Assembly: GCA_039090855.1 (NCBI GenBank)
Contig: CM077006.1
Coordinates: 44,773,336 to 44,837,335, forward strand
Direction: 5' to 3'
DNA from: Macrothele yani
Lineage: Eukaryota > Arthropoda > Arachnida > Araneae > Macrothelidae
DNA length: 64,000 bases
Below, piece by piece: positions 21,870 through 32,184 of this stretch. A model generated the notes under the pieces. That model was not told the DNA's origin. It saw only the letters and a program-made list of their open reading frames with translations, and ran no database searches. A program made the translations under genes and the position numbers. Numbering within the stretch: position 1 is the first letter of the stretch; each line of letters starts with the position of its first letter.

Positions 21870-23284
21870 TGAGATAGATTCAGATGATGGCATAGTGAAA
21901 GATGAAAGTACAGGAGGGATCTCAAGAGAAGAAGTGTGTAAAGCTCTAAAATCTCTTCAGAATGGTAAGGCTACTGGAGTTGATGGCATAACTGCTGAGA
22001 TGTTGAAATATGGTGGCGACTCTGTAATTGATTGGTTAACTGTGCTGGCCATTCCTATCATCGTTCCCTTGTATAAGGGAAAGGGTGATCTGACTGACTG
22101 CAAGAACTATCATGGTATTAGCCTATTAAGTGTGCCAGGGAAAGTGTTTGGTAAGGTCATTATTGAAAAAGTACAGGGTCTTACATCAGAGAAAGTGTGG
22201 GATGTTGAGAGTGTTTTTATGCCTGGTAAAGGCATAAAAACAAATTTTTACATTACGCATGATGATTGAAAAGTATCTGGCTGTTGGTAAGAAAGTTTTT
22301 GCTGCCTTCATAGATTCAGAGAAAGCTTATGACTGAGTAAATAGGACACTTTTGTGGAAGGTATTGAATGAATATGGCGTTACTGGGAATCTACTTAATA
22401 GTGTAAAAGCCATGTATGCTGACAGAGACTGTGTGCGAGTGATTGGTGTTGTATCAAAACATTTTCTATTGGTGGAGGAGTCAGGCAAGGTTGTGTAATG
22501 TCACGGCTGTTTAATATATTTATGGATGCGTGCGTGTGTGATGCCAAAACAGATAATAGTGGTTTATGTCTTGGTGCTATCCGTGTGTTCAGATTGCTGT
22601 ATGCTGACAACACTGTCCTGTTGACAGAGAGCAAAAGTGATTTGCAGAGTATGTTGTCCCAGATGTACGGAATTTGCATGAAATTCAAACTAAGTATAAA
22701 TAAGAGAAAAACCGAATTTATGGTTTTTGAGAAAGGAACTGGTAGCACTGAATGTAATGTAAGTGTAAAGTAAATGGCACAGTGATTGACCAGGTGAGTG
22801 AGTTTGTGTATTTAGGAAGCATGTTTGACAGAGAGAACAAATTGGATGGTGAAATTAGTAGGTGAGTGAATTCTTCATTGAAAGTCATGGCTGCTCTGGG
22901 AGGTTTTCACAGGAATGATGGGTTCTCAAGAGAGTCCTGCACGGCTGTGTATGAGAGTGTAATTGTTCCTACTCTGATGTATGGCAGTGAAACCTGGGTA
23001 CTGCAGAAGAAACATAGGAGTCATTTGTGTGCTGGAGAAATACGTTACTTACGAGGGGTGGGGGTAGCAAGACATGTTCTGATTGTGTGAAGAATGAAGA
23101 TGTGCTGCAGTTGTGTGATGTGAAGCAAAATGTTGTTAGCAAGGTGGAGACTCATATGCTTCGGTGGTTTGGCTATGTTGAAAGAATGAGTGATGAGATG
23201 CTTACTAAGAAAATTATTTTAGCCCAAGTGGCAGGAAGGAAAGGCAGAAGAAGGCCAAGGAAGTCATGGGAGGATCAGATTTAG
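21870..23284 (+). pseudogene. Non-LTR retrotransposon (LINE) reverse transcriptase relic
   Basis: Plus-strand blocks in order are: ALKSLQNGKATGVDGI (finger motif, K-AGxDG); VPLYKGKGDLTDCKNYHGIS (K-G-NYRPIS-like); FAAFIDSEKAYD (motif A); a G-RQGC equivalent; LYADNTVLLTESKSDLQ (motif C, YADD changed to YADN); the SINKRKTEFMVF block; YGSETWVLQKK; and a C-terminal HMLRWFGYVERM plus GRRRPRKSWEDQI ending at TAG 23282-23284. Several stops and frameshifts are present. It resembles the RTE/Jockey-like families that encode an endonuclease upstream, which is missing here. It would have copied RNA into chromosomal DNA. Confidence 0.85.
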
Positions 23285-23299
23285 GAGTGTCTGCATGAA

Positions 23300-24094
23300 A
23301 ACCAAATTATGAGTATGAAGTATAGAAGATCTTGTGTACAATCAGGGTGCCACTTAGTGGAATGTTTTTGTCATGTGCCTGCTTAAACCACTTCAACACG
23401 CTCTCCTCAACATCAAGATTGTTCAGTCCTCTTTTTCTTTCTCCACCACTATGCTGAGTCACAAGAGTATTCAAAATTTTGTCCTTATTTTTAGGTAAGT
23501 GGATAACATATCGGGGGAATGCCAAAGTCCTTTGCAATCTGAGCCATTTTTTTAATCAATTTTCCACTTCACGAATCGCTTCCACCTTTTGAGCTAAAGT
23601 TCATGTTTTGTACTCACCACGGGCTGGTCTACACAAAGACATGATGAAAAACTTAGTTACAGCAGGTTACAGCACTACTCATAAACAGACATTAAAACAA
23701 CCGGAGCAGACAGTTACATTGTTCACCTCGCATAAATGCAAACAAACTAAACATCTATGGTTACAGCCTACAGCGGAAATGTCGTGACCTCGATCCCTTC
23801 CAGCCACTCGTCACCAGCTGCATGACAACAGCTTTCAGGTAAACCTAGAGCGGGCAGAATTGGCGCTTGTGACCTCGACCTCGTAACAACACTGGGAACT
23901 TCACCCAGAACAGTGCGCACCCATTCTGAAAGGTAATTGTTGAAAATATCATATTACGAAACTGGGGTTTTCTTCGAATTAAACAAAAGAAGTTCGAATT
24001 AAAGGTATTTTTTAACATTATTTATATAGAAAATTCAAGGGACGAAACGAAAAATTCGAAATAACCAAGAATTCGAATTAGACAAGTTACACTG
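23300..24094 (-). mobile_element. 5' fragment of a Tigger/pogo transposon
   Basis: The right end CAAGTTACACTG|TA is a pogo-type terminus (inward CAGTGTAACTTGTCTAATTCG). The minus-strand frame at 23307-23537 reads VIHLPKNKDKIL, then DVEESVLKWFKQA-DKNIPLSGTL, the CENP-B-like DNA-binding pair of helix-turn-helix domains. The catalytic domain is absent; the fragment is cut off against the LINE at about 23300. Confidence 0.78.
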
Positions 24095-25620
24095 TATTTG
24101 TACCATGTATGTCAATGAAGTAGGATACCACATTCCCATTCCTGACATTAAAAGAACTGAAAAATGCTGATGCTAATGGTATCAAAAATGCAACTGTAGA
24201 GTACATTGCAGAATTTGGAATAGTCAATTTTGAAAATAAATTAATTGGATTTTTAGCTGACGGAGCAAATGTTAACATGGGACAGAAAAAGGGTGTTGCA
24301 GCTCTTTTGAAGAAAAACTGCCTTTCTATAGTGTCAGTGCACTGTTCAAATCTTCGCTTCAAGCTAGCTCTAAAAGATTTTATGCTCTCCGCATATTTTC
24401 AAGAGTTGCATAAGTTGATGAAAGACATTCATAATATTTATGAAAAAAGTGCCAAACGAATTAGAGAGCTCTCAACGATACTCGATGAAGAAGTATCAGA
24501 TACTCCAGCTTTGCAAGCCCATAGCACCCAATGGGTTTCACATATGCACAGAGCAACTGACACTGATTAAAAATTATTTTGATGTTGTACAATAATTAGA
24601 AAATATGGTTGCAGATCGATCAAGCAAAGGAGAAAAAGCCAGGATTACAGGCATTTTGAGAAAATTTAAGTCCATCAAATTTGTAACTTGACTGCTGTTG
24701 CTTTGCAATATTTCATATTCTTTGTCAAAATTATCTCTGTTTCTCCAGGTGGATGATGTGGATGTACCTTGTATTTTGAACGCATTAGAAAAATTCTATG
24801 ATTCTATCAAAATTATGAAGAAACGAAAGTTTTCGGCCAGCCTGTCCAAAATTTTACAAGACTTAGCAAACGTATCAGCTTGTGATTCCAGTGACGGTGA
24901 TTCAGTGAAAACTAGAATTCCGTGGCATTGAACTGAGCTGTAATTTGACAGTAAATGTATTCTATGAAACTTGTTTTAAATCATATTTATCAATGTGTGC
25001 ATACTCGCCTTGGTGACTTGCGTTAAAATCAGGTTTTTAACGCTGCTTCAAGCTGTTAGAACCTAAACTTTGGCCAACAGACAAATCTACTCTTGCAAAT
25101 TTTGGTGATGATCAAATTACTGTATTAACTGAACATTTCAGTGAGTTGTTGACTGCCAAACACTGACAACGATAAAATTCAAGAGCACTGGGATTATTTC
25201 AAAACGTTTTGGTTAAGAAATCTGCAACACCTGTCAAAGCAACAATTATAGAAATGTTTGAAAGAAAAGTATGCGAATGAATTCCCAAATCTAAACCACA
25301 TGACAAATATCATGAGATTATTGCCCGTATCCAATGTTAAGGTCAAAAGAGCCTTTTCTGCGATGAAAGAATCAAGACAGATTTCCTTAATTGGATGAAT
25401 TGTGATGCTTTGAACCATCTATTGAGGATACCGCTGGAAGGACCAGAACTATGAGAGTTTCACCCTGAACAAGCAGTGGAGGTACTTTTTGAAAAGAAGC
25501 CCAGACGCACAAGTGTGAGGTCTTACAGAAAAAGAAAGAACAGGCGCAGAACCTGAAGCTACCACAAGTTCAGGAGTACTCTCACTGTCAAGTGACAGTA
25601 AGTAGCTGCTGCAATGTGTG
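24095..25620 (+). pseudogene. hAT-family transposase relic (ZNF862-like)
   Basis: The plus-strand frame contains NADANGIKNATVEYIAEFG, IGFLADGANVNMGQKKGVAA (the D-G-N-MG block around a catalytic Asp), VSVHCSNLRFKLALKD (C-x-H-L-like motif), LYEKSAKR-like text and QWVSHMHRA (TRW motif, T changed to Q). Further on are VDDVDVPCILNALEKFYDS and, after 25270, a decayed dimerisation domain (LLPVSNVKVKRAFSAMKES). Frame breaks occur at 24570, 24930 and beyond. It is the domesticated-looking hAT lineage seen as ZNF862-like proteins, but here it is simply dead. Confidence 0.82.
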
Positions 25621-25974
25621 GCTAGGTAACATTTCACCATATATCCATAGAAAGAAAATTTTTACTTTTTACATATCTACTAAACTGTTTTCAAATTTTA
25701 CTTTTCATTACTGATTAGAGTATTTCCAATAGATATTGAAAGGTGCTAGTAATATTAGTTTTATTTGATAATAAATTATTGGTCACTTAAATCAAAAGAA
25801 AAATAAGTCTCAAAAGTGCTCCACATAATTACTCAATTGCTCTGCAATGCTAAATTTGAGGAGCAAAATTGCTCCCCAAGAAATTTCAGTTATTTTTCAC
25901 CCTGGTGGTAAGTGATTCAAAGTGGAGTAGTGCTTTGGATACATTGTAGCAAAGGAGATGAAAGAGGATTCCAG
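25621..25974. other. Intron sequence after the hAT relic
   Basis: AT-rich; GAGCAAAATTGCTCCCC at 25861-25877 is a small imperfect inverted motif and may belong to the 3' end of the hAT element. Nothing else recognised. Confidence 0.35.
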
Positions 25975-26570
25975 CAATGAAATAATTTATTCACCCAAAG
26001 CCAGCAAACCAATCCTACCACTCACATCTTCAGCAGGACCCTTCTTCTCCTGGTGAAAATTCTTCTTGTCAGAGAAGAATTTCAGCAAGTTGCTCTTCTC
26101 GGGGGACTTGACTTGTTGAGAAGTTTCTTTTCCTTCGTCAGAAGCCTTCCCTGCATGACCTGGTACATGAATTAACTAATTTTAAGAACACAGAAGCTTT
26201 AGTGGAGGTCCTCATGGACGATACCGTAGATGGTATTATTAACAACACCCAACTCCTTGGATGAGATGTTCATTGATTTCCTGAGGTTGTACACCATCCC
26301 TTTCACCTTGGTGACAAACTCGGGCATTCTGATGGTGTCAAGAGTGATAGTCATGCTTCTTATGCTTGATAGGGATGTTGTTGGGATCCCCTGCATTGCC
26401 AACTTTGCTTTTAATCTTGTAGGAAATGGACACAGAGAATTTGTGGAACTGGGCAATCTCCTTTGGGGTCCTTCAGGCACTGACAGCACAGATGCTCTTT
26501 TCACTTCTTATGTGACATTGATGTTCATGATGTTGTTACTGATGATTTACTTGGAAAGATAATAAAATGA
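25975..26570 (-). pseudogene. Unidentified degenerate coding sequence, possible retrocopy
   Basis: On the minus strand, with two or three frame switches, a continuous protein-like text can be followed: AQFHKFSVSISYKIKSK, then MPEFVTKVKGMVYNLRKSMN with SSKELGVVNNTIYGIVHEDL, then KASDEGKETSQQVKSPEKSN and a final GRIGLLALGE followed by TAA at about 25978. Codon usage and lack of repeats look gene-like, no introns are apparent, and no transposon family is recognised. I do not know what it encodes; a processed pseudogene of a host gene or a fragment of an unfamiliar element are both possible. Confidence 0.4.
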
Positions 26571-26968
26571 GCTTTCAAATTATGGTTTCTTAACTTTTTC
26601 AGGTTAAATCATCTTTAAGATATAGGCAGAGGTGCCAACCTCTAGCAGAATGTATCAGTAATCAATAGGGGATTTTTCAGTAATGTTTCAGTAATGGAAC
26701 ACAAACTTTCAGTAATATTTTCAGTAATGTAACATGCCATTTTTTTTTTCAAAGTTAAGGACAATATTATAGTATTACTGTGTAACCTGTAATACTTGTA
26801 TGAGGTGACGACCTTCCGAGGAGCCTATCGGTAATCACCATACGAAGCCTCATCGTTAACGTGCAGAAAGGGTATTTCATGAGAAATTAATGTGTGAAAT
26901 GTGTAATAACCTTATATGTTTACACTATCCTGATAAAAAATTATGAAATTAAATTATCAATATTGTAC

Positions 26969-27465
26969 TTACCTCATGTCATTGCTGACATAAAGACTTC
27001 TTTGTTGCTTGTTTTGCAGTGGTATATTCTTTTTCAGAAAACTTCTTTTTATATAACACAGCTCACCTGAGGAAAATGCTTTACTTTTCTGTACAAGAAG
27101 GGCACTTAATGTTTTGGTGCTCATTGTTGGGCAGAAGTATGTGAGGTTTTTCCTTATTATACTAAATATTCTCTCTGCAGAGGAATTGCTGTGAGGGATA
27201 GTCAATATTGCCAACATTAGTTTAGGCAATACAGAATACTTGGGAAGGCCGATGAATCCTTCATCTTAGATATTTCATTCCATGCCACATCTGCTCTAGG
27301 ATATCTAGCTTCATCAATATCATAGTCTGGGAACATAGCATGAAACAAGGGACCAGCATGATCACAGCTTGCTATAGATAGGTTATGCTCCCCAACGAAT
27401 GTAGTAAACAGCAATTCAGCATTTATCACGCTATTTTCATTCTTTTTTGCAAAAAAATTATCCAA
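26969..27465 (-). pseudogene. Internally deleted hAT transposase
   Basis: The N-terminal part (27465 downward) reads NAELLFTTFVGEHNLSIASC and DHAGPLFHAMFPD. It runs directly, through a frameshift near 27240, into the C-terminal hAT dimerisation domain LPKLMLAILTIPHSNSSAER followed by IFSIIRKN and MSTKTLSALLVQKS. The whole catalytic middle (about 400 residues in relatives) is missing. Both termini of the protein are kept while the core is gone, the usual state of a non-autonomous deletion derivative. Confidence 0.85.
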
Positions 27466-27567
27466 AGGCTTTTATTAAGTCTCATTTTACATAATCCTTG
27501 TGTTTTTTTGACTGGATATGCCTTCGGCAATCATCTCGTCCTACATGGGCTACTTATTACTCTCATA

Positions 27568-28032
27568 TTAGAAGGCACGCAAGGAAACCTTTATTTCAGC
27601 ATTTGTAACATTTTTCCATTTCCTAGCTCGAGATTTGGGAGAAAGATTTGGATGCTCCTGGAGAAACCTCTTTGCATATTTATTTGTTTCAGAAACTATA
27701 ATTCCAAGGATGAAATTAGTAAAAAACAAGTAAAAATATGCAATAGGTGCCGCATCAGTTGCAGGAGCATGTTTGGGCCCCTGCATTTCATGATAATCAA
27801 AAGGATGCTGAGGTTGTTGATCATTTCCCTCTATTACATCCTCCCATTTGCTTTCATGACCTGAAGATTCACTATCAAGATTTTTACTTTCGGAAGATAA
27901 AAGATATTGTGTGCGTGACACAGTGGCTAGTTTTCTGGCTTGATGTTGCTTGGCCAATATCACTCTCAGATGATTCAAAATCATCACTATCACTTGGCAA
28001 ACTTTTACTCTCACAACAACAAGCCATTTCAA
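27568..28032 (-). pseudogene. piggyBac transposase N-terminal fragment
   Basis: The frame reads APIAYFYLFFTNFILGIIVS followed by ETNKYAKRFLQ and ARKWKNVTNAEIKVSLRAF, matching the opening of the piggyBac DDE_Tnp_1_7 domain (FF---L---IV-ETN-YA ... W--V---EI--FLG). The acidic N-terminal region (SESKNLDSESSGHESKWEDV) is also typical. The catalytic Asp triad is absent. No TTAA-flanked ends were confirmed, although TTAA occurs at 28272. Confidence 0.78.
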
Positions 28033-28741
28033 ATAACCTTACAAAAACATTTCACGCAGTAGGAAAAATCACGTCTGCTAGTCTGAGGAACAAGCTATCA
28101 ATAAAGTCATCCTCTGCTTGGAAAAAGAGGGGGATTCACAATTCACGGAGTTTTGTGATTGTGTCCGTTTGTTTGGGGAAAAAGAAATGAATAATGTGAA
28201 GAGCTTCTAGTAATAAAACACCGCATTTCCTTCTCTCACGCGACGAAAGTCAGCAAAAAAAAAAAAAAAAATTAACACCTGCCATCGCAGGATCATGCGT
28301 CACTTTGAACGGGGCTCGAAAAAGTTATTTCCGATAGTACTACGTTTTTTAATTCACCAACAATGCCAAGTGAACAGCCCTGTCTCAACTGTAGTAGGAA
28401 AAGTTTTGGCTAAAGTAGCCTTTCTCCCGTCATACGGAGAAAGCAAGTGGGAAGCCCGATAGCAAGCGCAAACTATTTCACGATACGACTCTTACGATAT
28501 TATCGCTGTTTGACAATATGATTCATGGAGATTCCATTTCAAAACGATATGATTAATAAATGATATGATCGACACTGATATCTTCCGTCTGATTCAGAAA
28601 TTACTCGGATCAAAATCGAACGCCGACGAATCGGCCGTATCGCCTAAAAGGGTTAACAAAAAAGGATACAAAATTGAGGTTCTCCAAAACGCACTGAAAT
28701 TCGTAATTCTTCCAACCTGTCCGTAATAGTTGGCACCTCTG

Positions 28742-29275
28742 TATAGGTATCTAAAATCATTCCACATTTACCATGATAACCCTGTATATTTAAATCGCAA
28801 CAACTTAAAATCTAAAAACCAATCTTTAACCTCTGACTTCAATCTGGTATACAATTAGCATTTAAAAAAGAAAGAATTCTGATAACATACTGACGAACCC
28901 TGGAACATAATTAGCTACCATATTTTTCCCACACTCATAAGCTAAGTAAGGGTTATTGAAAGTGATTTCCGATTTTTTTTCCAGTACTATATATTTATGA
29001 GAAATAAATTTACGAGGTTTACATATTTCATAACTACCAAGCAAAAATTTTTTCAATGGGAAAAAAATCTCCAGTACAGCTAGCACAGTCACAACAGGGA
29101 ATTAATTTTTATATTTAAAGTTTTGTGCAATTCACATCATTCCATAACTTTGGCTTCACTGAGTGGTGATTCACTTGACTTTCACAAATTCTAAATGAAA
29201 GTTGCCCTTCCTCCAACGTAAACACAAAGCACAAACTGGAGCAGTGGTTCACAAAACTGCAATTAAATTACTCAC
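28742..29275. other. Intron sequence, nothing recognised
   Basis: Plain AT-rich intron between a hAT element and the ACADM exon; no repeats or coding blocks seen. Confidence 0.5.
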
Positions 29276-29347
29276 CTTCGCGGGCACAACAACGTCTTCA
29301 AAAGTCACTCCCGTTGTATTTGATGCCCTTTGTCCCATATTCCATTC
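29276..29347 (-). CDS. ACADM: ACADM exon: middle beta-domain
   Basis: This 72-bp, phase 0/0 exon encodes 24 residues beginning EWNMGQRASNTTGVTFEDVV and ending VPAK. The acceptor is GTTGCAG, the donor GTGAG. It corresponds to the RELNMGQR---T-G--FEDV-VP segment of MCAD and is the 5' half of what I recall as the single human exon 9. It joins the exon at 19354 directly (PAK|NVL). Confidence 0.97.
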
Positions 29348-29512
29348 CTGCAACGTAATAATAATGTATACATGAAACGATAAAACAACAGTATATGAGC
29401 ATATAAATGAACACAATAAAAATCAGCAACAACTTTCGGAAACTTCCCAATTTCATACAACTTAATACTTTTTTCTCTTTCAATCAAGCCCCAAAGTAAA
29501 TATTTCATACAC

Positions 29513-30342
29513 CAGGATTTATCCTAGATGTTTTACAAAGGGTGGTGCACCCTGCCTGCCCTTTAATTTAAAAAATCCCACCCTCAAGCCTAAAGTGACT
29601 GCCCTACCCCTAACAGTCCATTTGAAAAATTCCACCCTCAAGCCTAAAGTGACTGCCCTACCCCTAACAGTCCATTTGAAAAATCCTACCCTCAAGCCTA
29701 AAGTGACTGCCCTACCCCTAACAGTCCATTTGAAAGAGATGCGCATGCATTTATTAATCATCTACATGAAACAATTTCTAGATGGTTAGAAAACCAGTCT
29801 ATTATTACATATCTTGGTATCTTAGATCTTAGAAAATTAGGGTCAGAAATCACTCTAAGCCTTTATGGCACTGCTGAAGTAATGGAGCTGGCTGAGTACT
29901 TCAACCTAGATGAGGATTATTAACTATTACAGTAGGATGAGTACAAATCAATGTTTTTATCTCAACCTGATATTAAGAGCAGTAATTTGTCAATTCCAAA
30001 TATATGTTCAATTCTGTCAAAATCATAAGGAACTGTGGGTAGAAGATTCCCACTAATACAGAAACTTTTAAACATTGCATGTCCCTTAGCAATTTCAAAT
30101 GCTGAAGCAGAAACAATATTTTCTGAAATTAAACTAGTACTGATTGATAACAATATATATATTAATAATATTTTAAGATCCACAGTGAATTACTGTTGAA
30201 CTTTGCCAGAGAATAAACATTGCTAGTACGATCTTGTTTTTGTAAGATCAATGTATACTAGAATGCTCTTTGAAAGTGCAAGTTGCCCCTTTATTTTTCA
30301 AAACAAGCACCCTTACCTTTTTTAGTCCTAGGATGAACGCTG
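29513..30342 (+). mobile_element. hAT relic with CAGGATTTATCCTAG ends
   Basis: The left end is CAGGATTTATCCTAGATG; the right end inward is CAGCGTTCATCCTAGGAC. Flanks are CATACAC and TATACAC (6 of 7). The plus-strand interior from 29740 shows decayed transposase, ending in the hAT dimerisation domain (LLNIACPLAISNAEAETIFS near 30070-30130). A 54-bp triplicated minisatellite is near the left end. Confidence 0.72.
29571..29735. repeat. 54-bp tandem repeat, three copies
   Basis: The unit contains CCCACCCTCAAGCC, TAAAGTGACTGCCCTACCCC and TAACAGTCCATTTGAAAAA; copies differ by a few bases. Because 54 is a multiple of three, the minus strand reads an 18-residue repeat (FKWTVRGRAVTLGLRVG), but this is inside a dead element and not a real protein. 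Confidence 0.9.
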
Positions 30343-30640
30343 TATACACAAGGTATGATTTACTACTAGTCACAGAACTGAGTTACTAAAATCTAACTAC
30401 AACATAATGAGTTCCAAATTGACATATATGAGTTATAACGAAGTTCACATATATCAAATGCTTTTAAGTATCCCTTCAACTTCATTCATTATACTGTATA
30501 TGGGTTCAACAACAGCAACAACAACAAAAAGTCTACCCAGTCCTGGACAGCTATTTGTGAATTTATGGGGAAATGTATTGAAATCGCCCTAAAATGTTTT
30601 GACACTATACTGGAAAACAGAAAGGAGAGGTACTGGTGAG

Positions 30641-31383
30641 CAGAGTTGTATAAAAATAAAATGTATCTGCATACACAACCATTAAAACAGAAAACTTGCT
30701 GCAAACTCATGAATCACGATAACAATAGAATAAGATAATTTAAAGAAAAATTAATATAACAATACATAATTATTAGAACATTACAGATTCCAGAGAGGAC
30801 AAAAGTACATTACGACTGAATGCGTAGAAATGTGTGTAAAATGGACCTTAAGGCCAAAAGTTTAAAATATTGAACTATGAACCTCATAAAAATAAGAGAC
30901 TAATTAAAGAAAGTTTTTATATCTAGAAAAACAGTTCTGTTAATGAACCTTCAAAAATTATAAATAGCATTTTCAACAACTTAATTCAAAAATAGTAGAC
31001 TTATAAAATACAAAAGGAAAAGATTTTAATTTTATAACTGGCAACTGCAAGAGAAACCTGGCAATAAAATTTAAATTCTTTCTATGTAAATGGAACTTTT
31101 GTTACAGTTCCTATATATTGAGAACAGGTATTGATAAAATCAAGAGGCTAGAAATGTCTGTAAAAACAAAAGAACTCACTATCGGAAGATGTGAAAAATA
31201 GTTGAACATTCTCACGTTAAGATAGAATTAAATACATTAATCTGAGTAAAGCCTTGAGTAAGTGTTTTAATTGCTGTACATAACATTTTTATTTTTTTTA
31301 ATCTACACGCCAAAACTATCTGCAAAATCTGCTAATCTGCAGAATATAGACGTACGCGTGTACGTCTATATTCTGCGACTCTG
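30641..31383 (+). mobile_element. hAT-type MITE, copy 3 (reference copy), perfect 8-bp TSD
   Basis: It starts CAGAGTTGTATAAAAATAAA and ends TTCTGCGACTCTG. CTGGTGAG is duplicated exactly at 30633-30640 and 31384-31391. Length 743 bp. This copy defines the family and also supplies the empty site for the Tc1 insertion in copy 1. The right end carries a 17-bp perfect hairpin (31339-31355 with 31360-31376, GCAGAATATAGACGTAC and complement). Confidence 0.95.
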
Positions 31384-31633
31384 CTGGTGAGACAAAGAAA
31401 TAATGAAAGTTCACTGGCTTAACAGCCTGGCACTGACTAGATCTCTTCAACTCTTTTTTCAATGATGACATGCCAGCAAAGTACTATTAATTTCTTTACC
31501 TGGTACTATAATGAGCATTACTGTCACTTCACAAATGACAGTCACTCAATACCAATATTGTGCCCATTTTAGTAAGCTACACACCAATTACTCTTCCAAC
31601 TAATTCATTTCTACTATGAAGGCAAGTACTACA

Positions 31634-32180
31634 CAGAGTTGTATAAAAATAAAATGTATCTGCGTACACAACCATTGAAGCAGAAATCTTGCTACAAAAC
31701 GGCGAATCACAATAACAATAATAATAACAATAATAAGGTAATTTAAAGAAAAATTAATAAAAAATAATTATTAGAACATTACAGATTCCAATCAGGAAAA
31801 AATAAGTACATTACAATTGAATGTGCATCAATGTGTGTGAAATGGACCTTTACGGTAAAATATTAAAATACTGGACCATGAACCTCATAAAAGCAAGAGA
31901 CTAAAGAAAAAAATTTATATCCAGAAAAACACAATGAACTTCAAAAATTATAAATAGCATTTTCAACAATTTAATTAAAAATAGTAAACTTACAAAATAC
32001 ACAAGGAAATATTTTAATTTAATAACTGGCACCTGCAAGAGGAGCCTGGCAATAAAATTTGAATTATTTCTGTGCAAATGAAACTTTTGATACAGTTCCT
32101 ACACACTGAGAACAGGCCTTGACAAAATCTAGAGGCTAGAAATGTCTGCAAAAACAAAAGAACTCAGAAGATGACTACCA
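31634..32180 (+). mobile_element. hAT-type MITE, copy 4, 3'-truncated
   Basis: It starts CAGAGTTGTATAAAAATAAA like the other copies and follows them to about AAAACAAAAGAACTCA at 32167, then stops, lacking the last ~200 bp with the hairpin end. It is more diverged than copy 3 and has an AATAAT expansion near 31717. It abuts a mariner relic. Confidence 0.85.
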
Positions 32181-32184
32181 CAGG

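Larger units (their letters stand above)
26627..28741 (-). mobile_element. hAT element (CAGAGGTGCCAAC ends), 6-bp TSD, internally rearranged
   Basis: Ends are CAGAGGTGCCAACC (left) and, inward from the right, CAGAGGTGCCAACTATTACG; TATAGG is duplicated exactly at 26621-26626 and 28742-28747. It contains a shortened hAT transposase and a piggyBac scrap. The right-hand 80 bp recur at 38715-38831 (shared TCTTCCAACCTGTCCGTAAT), so the family has at least one other member in the window. Confidence 0.85.

Noticed and set aside
29519..29761. A repeat protein with an 18-residue motif (FKWTVRGRAVTLGLRVG)
   Set aside because: It is a by-product of a 54-bp minisatellite inside a dead hAT element; no start context, no homologue known to me.
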